DNA of 12,785 bases from contig JAIWNI010000287.1 of assembly GCA_025331435.1 (NCBI GenBank), positions 1 to 12,785 on the forward strand, written 5' to 3'. A program made the translations under genes and the position numbers. The notes beneath the pieces are model-generated. The model made no database searches, was not told the DNA's origin, and saw only the letters and a list, made by a program, of their open reading frames with translations. Every line of letters begins with the position of its first letter. The stretch's first letter is position 1. This document shows positions 8,988 through 12,785 of the stretch, piece by piece. The stretch is from Choanephora cucurbitarum. Lineage: Eukaryota > Mucoromycota > Mucoromycetes > Mucorales > Choanephoraceae.

Positions 8988-9341
8988 TTTAAATTGAATA
9001 TAAACTTTGGTTTTTAAGGTAAGTACGGATAGGTTTTTAAGAATAAGGTGATAGAAAAGCGTTTCTTGCTGTCGACTGCGAAGCTATTTATAAGGTCGCT
9101 TCGGCTAAATATATTGGAAGGTTTATAAGAAGTACTATACGTTCCTGATGTAAAAACTTTTTGATCCAATTATTTGGAATCAAATCGGAGTTACTGAATG
9201 CAAAGGAAATGAGTATGTTGGTATGTTTCAGTGACAATGGTATCACTAATGTTTAAGATGTTTAAGATGCTTAAAATTTTTTAAATAAATTAGCAACCTG
9301 ATCATTTTTATGGCTTTTTATTTTGTATTAAAATAGTAAAA
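8988..9341. promoter_or_regulatory. Shared divergent promoter region of the transposon genes
   Basis: The 354 bp between the two start codons are AT-rich with no reading frame, so both promoters should lie here. Three 9-bp tandem units stand at 9249-9275 (ATGTTTAAG, ATGTTTAAG, ATGCTTAAA). A looser TTTTTAAGG/TTTTTAAGA pair lies near 9011-9043. TATTAAAATAG lies shortly upstream of the plus-strand ATG, and ATATAAAC shortly upstream of the transposase ATG. Confidence 0.5.
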
Positions 9342-10310
9342 ATGGATAGTCCATCTTCTCAAAACTCATTCACTGCTAACCAAAGCTCAATGCGTGATGA
9401 AGGTCGTCATACAGATGACTTATTGAGAAGTCTGTTTGCAGAAATGCAAGAAATGCGGCAGGCTATGAACCGAATGAACAAAGATTGTACCTGTAACGGC
9501 CATCAAAGAAGAAACAGGGCAATTGATTTTGAAACAAGCAGTAAGATCGTAGTTTAGAAATTGGTACTCTTTATTGAATTGTATTCTATTTTAACATAGA
9601 TGCCTATGACCAAACTCTATTTGAAGATGTTAGTAGAAGGAACAAACGAGACTTTCAGGCATGGTTCAATGATACCCGTGGTAACAGAATTTATTCAACC
9701 ATTAAAACGGGCTCTTTCAAGCAGAAAGCTTTGCATGTAACAAAGCGCTACATAGACGAGAAGACATCTTGGGATCTTACTGGACAGGCTTTAGAAGATC
9801 AAGCAAACAGAATGTATAAAAAAACCCGATATATTGCTCATGGTTTTTGCAGTCGCCATTTCCCAGGAAAGAAAGGAACAGGCTTCTTCCTCGGGAAACA
9901 GGCCATAGATCAGATTTTGCTCTATGCTACCATGTTTGATTATATTATTTGGAGGATCAGTGACCGCATGAATCCTAATGATCGTGATAATGCTTTGCTT
10001 CCTTTGCATCTGATAGAGAATTCTTGGCTCTCCCGTGCAATCTTATGCAGCATTTTTAGGAACGCTAACCCAAGAAAAAAGCAATGTGCAAGAAGGGTAA
10101 GCTTATCAGTATCAATCCTTTATAGTCTTGCTAATTTCATATTTTTAAGCATCAATTAACTCTGATGAGGCTCTTCAAGAAGTTGCTGAAAGTGTTGCCC
10201 CCGTCGCTGCTACACCAGAAAATGATGAAGATGTATCAGAGAGTATTTCTTCTTTGGATGATGGATCTGCTAACGGTGGTTGGTCTCTGGCTGACTTTAT
10301 GAGTCAATAA
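9342..10310 (+). CDS. Transposon-borne accessory protein of unknown family (about 278 residues)
   Basis: I do not recognise a family. Exon 1 (9342-9540) starts with ATG after AAAA and gives MDSPSSQNSF, a probable short coiled coil (DDLLRSLFAEMQEMRQAMNR) and CTCNGHQRR. Intron 9541-9599 is a clean GTAAG...ATAG. Exon 2 (9600-10096) encodes a globular, basic region: DFQAWFNDTRGNRIYS, KRYIDEKTSWDLTGQ, AHGFCSRHFPGKKGTG, QILLYATMFDYIIWRISDRM, NPRKKQCARR. The second intron starts at GTAAGC 10097. Its acceptor is uncertain: TAAG at 10149 leads into a frame of unlikely composition, while GAG at 10169 keeps phase 0 and gives an acidic Ser/Asp/Glu tail ending ADFMSQ and TAA 10308-10310. The tail's composition favours the latter. 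AATAAA occurs at 10317-10322. It lies inside the TIRs, divergent from the transposase; by analogy with TnpA/TnpD of plant CACTA elements it may bind the ends or regulate, but nothing in the sequence proves that. Confidence 0.72.
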
Positions 10311-11265
10311 AAAGACAATAAATTTTTTCTTCTTCTATTTTCTTTCTCTTCTCTTTCACTTTTATTTTGAGGTATTTTTTTTGTATGTAATAGTATTTGA
10401 TATCTTTCTTTGTAAGTATACATATTTCTTTTGTGATTGTTTCACGGGCTAAATCTCTAAGTTTGTAGTTGAAATATCAGATGAAGAGCTCCATGATACA
10501 CCAAATGATGTAATGATATGAAGTTAGATAAGAGAGGTAGGAAGCAAAAACTAATATTATACTGAGCTCTTTATTAACTTGTTATGATATTAATTAGTAG
10601 TTGATATGTCTATGAATGATAGACCATACTAGAGGCCAAGTGCCTTAGATGCCTCATTGCATTGCTTGTAGCTTATATGGTGTCGATCACATCAGGTAAA
10701 TAGTATCAAACATATTTCTAAGGCATCTTACTGACTGCTTTTTGATAGATCCAAGTATTCTTTTTGTTACACTTGACAAGCCGTATCATACGTACGCTCA
10801 CAAGGTTTCAATGGGTAACTGCAAGATCATCTAAGCATCTGAAGCTCTAGGCCTTGCTGTAATCAATCCTACCCCGTTTTCAGACCGTAGCAGCAACGCA
10901 TTTGCTGTATAGCCTCCCTATACCATCTATATATAGCATTTTTCTAAATAAAAGCCACTATTTTTTAAACAATAATCCAATCATTTGATACCATTAAACC
11001 CAATTGTAAAGAGCTATAGTCCAATCATCGGAACCATTAACCAAACGATTCTCAAAAACTGATCCAATAAACGAAGCAATATAAAAAGTATCCATCCCAG
11101 AATACTGTAACACGAGATGTCCTAAAACGTTTGCGGTGTCATAATCTAACATTAAAACTCCTTTTTGTACTACTCGAAGGATGTGTCAAATGCAACTTTA
11201 CTACGAGCTTTAAGGCGTAAGTGAAATGCACTTTAGACACGTTCTCAGATGCATTTACATCCAGA
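10311..11265. other. Long right subterminal arm of the DNA transposon, noncoding
   Basis: About 955 bp with no credible gene on either strand. Visible structure: a 25-bp imperfect direct repeat (TCCAATCATTTGATACCATT at 10976 and TCCAATCATCGGAACCATT at 11020); AAATGCA units at 11188-11194 and 11224-11230, with an inverted ATGCATTT at 11249-11256; a small hairpin CAGCAACGCATTTGCTG near 10890-10906; and a pyrimidine-rich run with AATAAA after the plus-strand gene. Confidence 0.5.
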
Positions 11266-11279
11266 TTTTTTGATCGGTG
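11266..11279 (-). repeat. Right terminal inverted repeat of the DNA transposon
   Basis: TTTTTTGATCGGTG, exact reverse complement of 5366-5379. On the minus strand the YR frame of the DIRS element is lost exactly here. Confidence 0.85.
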
Positions 11280-11449
11280 ATTGTTGACACCCAAATGGCC
11301 ACTGTGGAGGGACTTGCCGACTTCACTTTGTCAGGTTCATTGATATATGCCAGGAACAGACTATGGTCTTCTGGTAAATTCGCTCGCAAAGATGTTGTCT
11401 GTTGTATAAAGTACCACAATGTGGATACCATGCACATGTTCTTGTCTCC
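11280..11449 (-). pseudogene. DIRS-like tyrosine recombinase, middle fragment
   Basis: Minus-strand reading GDKNMCMVSTLWYFIQQTTS, then LRANLPEDHSLFLAYINEPD, then SASPSTVAIWVST: the stretch between the catalytic Arg and the HxxR box of DIRS-type recombinases. It is open, without stops, and bounded by the solo LTR on one side (TSD 11445-11449) and the DNA transposon on the other. CM replaces the CP I would expect before V-x-TLW. Confidence 0.85.
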
Positions 11450-11882
11450 TGTGGTGATCTGAGCCTATTTCTCATAAAATACAAATGAATGATCAAATAA
11501 TAAATCTTCTCACTAGTTTATCTACTATGAATAAGCATATATAAGAATCTGAATAATGTATAAAGGAATAATGACCGAATAAATCTATTAAGCAGCGGTA
11601 GCTGGGATAATAAAGAATAATCCACATAAGGAAATCATAAATGGCAGATAATGTAACCAAAGGAGAACTAAGGAGAATTAATGTTCCTTTCCCAGGCACA
11701 AGCTGTCAATTCTTAAGTAATCACATAATCAGTCATCAGAATTGAATTCATGAAAATCAATTAGTATATAAAGAATAGAAATATCTAGCTTTAGAACATC
11801 ATAGTTACTTTCAGAATAAAGAAAAGTCTCATCGTACTTACTGTCCCCTTTTTTTCTTTATGTTGACCTCTCAAACACCACA
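11450..11882 (+). mobile_element. Solo LTR (433 bp) with 5-bp target duplication
   Basis: Ends are TGTGGTG (11450-11456) and CACCACA (11876-11882), a perfect 7-bp inverted repeat with TG...CA. TCTCC flanks both sides (11445-11449, 11883-11887). Removing the LTR and one TCTCC rejoins the YR frame as LGLVGDKNMC, so the insertion is exact. On the plus strand a TATA-like TATATAAAG stands near 11765 and AATAAAG near 11815, which orients it. No internal retrotransposon sequence is present, so it is the product of LTR-LTR recombination. Its ends differ from those of the chromovirus LTR at 489-1043, so it is another family. Confidence 0.88.
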
Positions 11883-12565
11883 TCTCCTACTAAGCCTAAG
11901 ACCATGGATTTGACTTGAGTTTCTTTTGCCTCTCGAAAATGTAGCATTACTGAAACTGGCTCCCCCTGGTGAAATTCTAGCTATACATCTCGATACTGAA
12001 TACGGCCCACGACTGATCGTGGTCGAGCCATGGTTGTCAAACAAAGCAAGATAATTGTTTTTAGTTGTAGGTCATATAGGGTTAGAGTAGTAGTGTTGAG
12101 CCAGTTGTTCTAGATATACTCCACTATAATATTTGTGTCCCATGTTTGTAACTTATCTTTTGTAGGAATTTTTACCTCCAAACGCCTCTTAGCCTTGAAG
12201 AGCTCCAGTATGCACTCCTTGTTGGCTAACGGTTCTTTTGTTGGATGAATAACTTTAAAGACTGATGCAATAGATGATCTTAATCCATTCAGGTATTGGT
12301 AAGAGAAGTGTCGATTTTCAAGTAAGAATCGGAGGACTGCTTGTTCATCATAAACCGTAGGTGATATAGCATGAGGCTGTTGGGCACACCAAGTTGCCCA
12401 CTTTTTCCAGGCCGCATTGTATGTTCTGTGTATATTTTTACGCTGCGCATGAGCTAAAATTTCAAGTGCATCTTCTTCTAAATCACTAATGGATTTCCTC
12501 TTGTTGATGATAAGTGCCATGCGGTCATCGTCCACCTTCCCATTTTGAACATGTACGGTTGGTGG
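11883..12565 (-). pseudogene. DIRS-like tyrosine recombinase, N-terminal and core-binding part with catalytic Arg
   Basis: Minus-strand frame PPTVHVQNGKVDDDRMALII, then EILAHAQRKNIHRTYNAAWK, KWATWCAQQ, QYLNGLRSSIASVFKVIHPT, VKIPTKDKLQTWDT: the helical core-binding domain of DIRS-type YRs. LLCLTTMARPRS follows (12031-12014), holding the first catalytic Arg, then QYRDV, LHFREAKETQVKSMVLGLVG. Two TAG codons lie in frame, at 12110-12112 and 11981-11983. No methionine opens the frame cleanly (GTG at 12535; first ATG codon at 12520), so it was probably translated as part of, or overlapping, the preceding RT-RNase H frame, which is out of phase here. Continues into the fragment ending at 11280 once the solo LTR is removed. 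Confidence 0.88.
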
Positions 12566-12785
12566 TTATGCTTCATCTTCAGTAATATTGGAAACCAATA
12601 CTGAGTCGGCCAATATGGGGTTATTACCACTGCTTTCTGTACTTTTTGTTTCTTGATCGTCTGCAACACCTTCGGCACAAACTTCCATGATGGAAAAAGG
12701 TACATTCCCTATTTGCTTCATGTTTATTGGAATGCATCTGTTGCCGATGCTTTCGGGTCTGAACGAAAGCTCCAAAATGTGGCAG
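12478..12785 (-). pseudogene. DIRS-like RT-RNase H, C-terminal end (partial)
   Basis: The minus-strand frame from 12783 reads ATFWSFRSDPKASATDAFQ, then three stops within six codons (TAA 12724-12726, TGA 12718-12720, TAG 12709-12711), then GMYLFPSWKFVPKVLQTIKK and VVITPYWPTQYWFPILLKM, ending TAG 12478. The S-x-R-x-DP-x-A-x-ATDAF block and the PYWPTQ-W-P-L block are what I know from the end of the RNase H part of DIRS1-group retrotransposons such as Prt1 of Phycomyces. Each stop is one C-to-T or G-to-A step from the expected codon. The YR coding region follows directly, overlapping in another frame, with no methyltransferase domain between. The rest of the element lies beyond the window edge. 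Confidence 0.75.

Larger units (their letters stand above)
5366..11279. mobile_element. Two-gene Tnp2-family DNA transposon (CACTA/Plavaka-like), 5914 bp
   Basis: Ends are CACCGATCAAAAAA at 5366-5379 and its exact reverse complement at 11266-11279. AT flanks both ends (5364-5365, 11280-11281) and could be a 2-bp target duplication, or a TIR extension, because AT is self-complementary. The borders are proved by the host gene: the YR frame reads ...VAIWVST up to the right end and resumes I-M-E-K-A-G-I-D at the left end; joining the flanks with one AT gives an uninterrupted frame. Inside are a minus-strand Tnp2 transposase and a divergent plus-strand gene, with noncoding arms of about 375 bp (left) and 970 bp (right). 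CACTA elements typically end in CACTA with 2-3 bp duplications; CACCG departs from that. Confidence 0.88.

Noticed and set aside
10640..10730. GCCTTAGATGCCT and CTAAGGCATCT as a structured RNA or TIR
   Set aside because: Only 8-9 bp pair and the loop is unstructured; too weak to call.
5366..11279. Canonical CACTA/TAGTG termini or a 3-bp target duplication
   Set aside because: The flanking triplets GAT and ATT do not match, and CACTA-like strings elsewhere (near 9245, 10957, 12122) have no inverted partner at a sensible distance.
11277..11462. Plus-strand frame crossing the right TIR as a gene
   Set aside because: Antisense to the YR middle fragment and spanning two element borders; no motif.
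4997..12565. Recombinase as part of a Crypton DNA transposon
   Set aside because: An RNase H-type end block (ATDAF, PYWPTQYWFP) directly precedes it on the same strand, as in DIRS1-group retrotransposons; Cryptons have no RT/RNase H.
1..12785. tRNA, rRNA, CRISPR array or prokaryotic operon features
   Set aside because: None seen; the introns, AATAAA signals and retrotransposon families show a eukaryotic genome.

Overview
The window reads as a nest of transposable elements from a filamentous fungus, most probably a Mucoromycota (Mucorales-like) genome. This is inferred from AT-rich DNA, 52-63 nt introns with GTAAG-type donors, an L1-like LINE, a DIRS/Prt1-like tyrosine-recombinase retrotransposon and a chromodomain Ty3 element. 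I see no clear host gene, tRNA, rRNA or CRISPR array.

Layout. (1) 1-1043 (+) is the 3' end of a Ty3/gypsy chromovirus: integrase C-terminus with chromodomain, polypurine tract, and a 555-bp LTR with TGTTGTA/TACAACA ends. (2) The LTR cuts into an L1-like LINE on the minus strand (1044 to about 4860), just after the catalytic YADD of its reverse transcriptase. The LINE keeps an open ORF1; its ORF2 is broken by a nonsense codon, a frameshift and the insertion. (3) From about 4997 to 12785 lies a minus-strand DIRS-like retrotransposon, RNase H then tyrosine recombinase (YR), split by two younger insertions. A 433-bp solo LTR (11450-11882, 5-bp target duplication) sits in the YR gene. A 5.9-kb DNA transposon (5366-11279) sits further downstream in the same gene. 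Removing both restores one continuous YR reading frame, which fixes both sets of insertion borders.

The DNA transposon is the most interesting object. It has CACCGATCAAAAAA terminal inverted repeats and two divergently transcribed, intron-containing genes. On the minus strand is a nine-exon Tnp2-family (CACTA/Plavaka-like) transposase of 929 codons, with frame kept through all eight introns but two in-frame stop codons near the C-terminus. On the plus strand is a small gene of unknown family with a predicted coiled coil and an acidic tail, a candidate accessory protein. The genes share a 354-bp intergenic region, and a long noncoding arm (about 970 bp) lies on the right.

Relative order from nesting: LINE before chromovirus; DIRS before both the solo LTR and the Tnp2 transposon. 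The order of the last two, and how the LINE and DIRS units relate to each other, cannot be read from this window.
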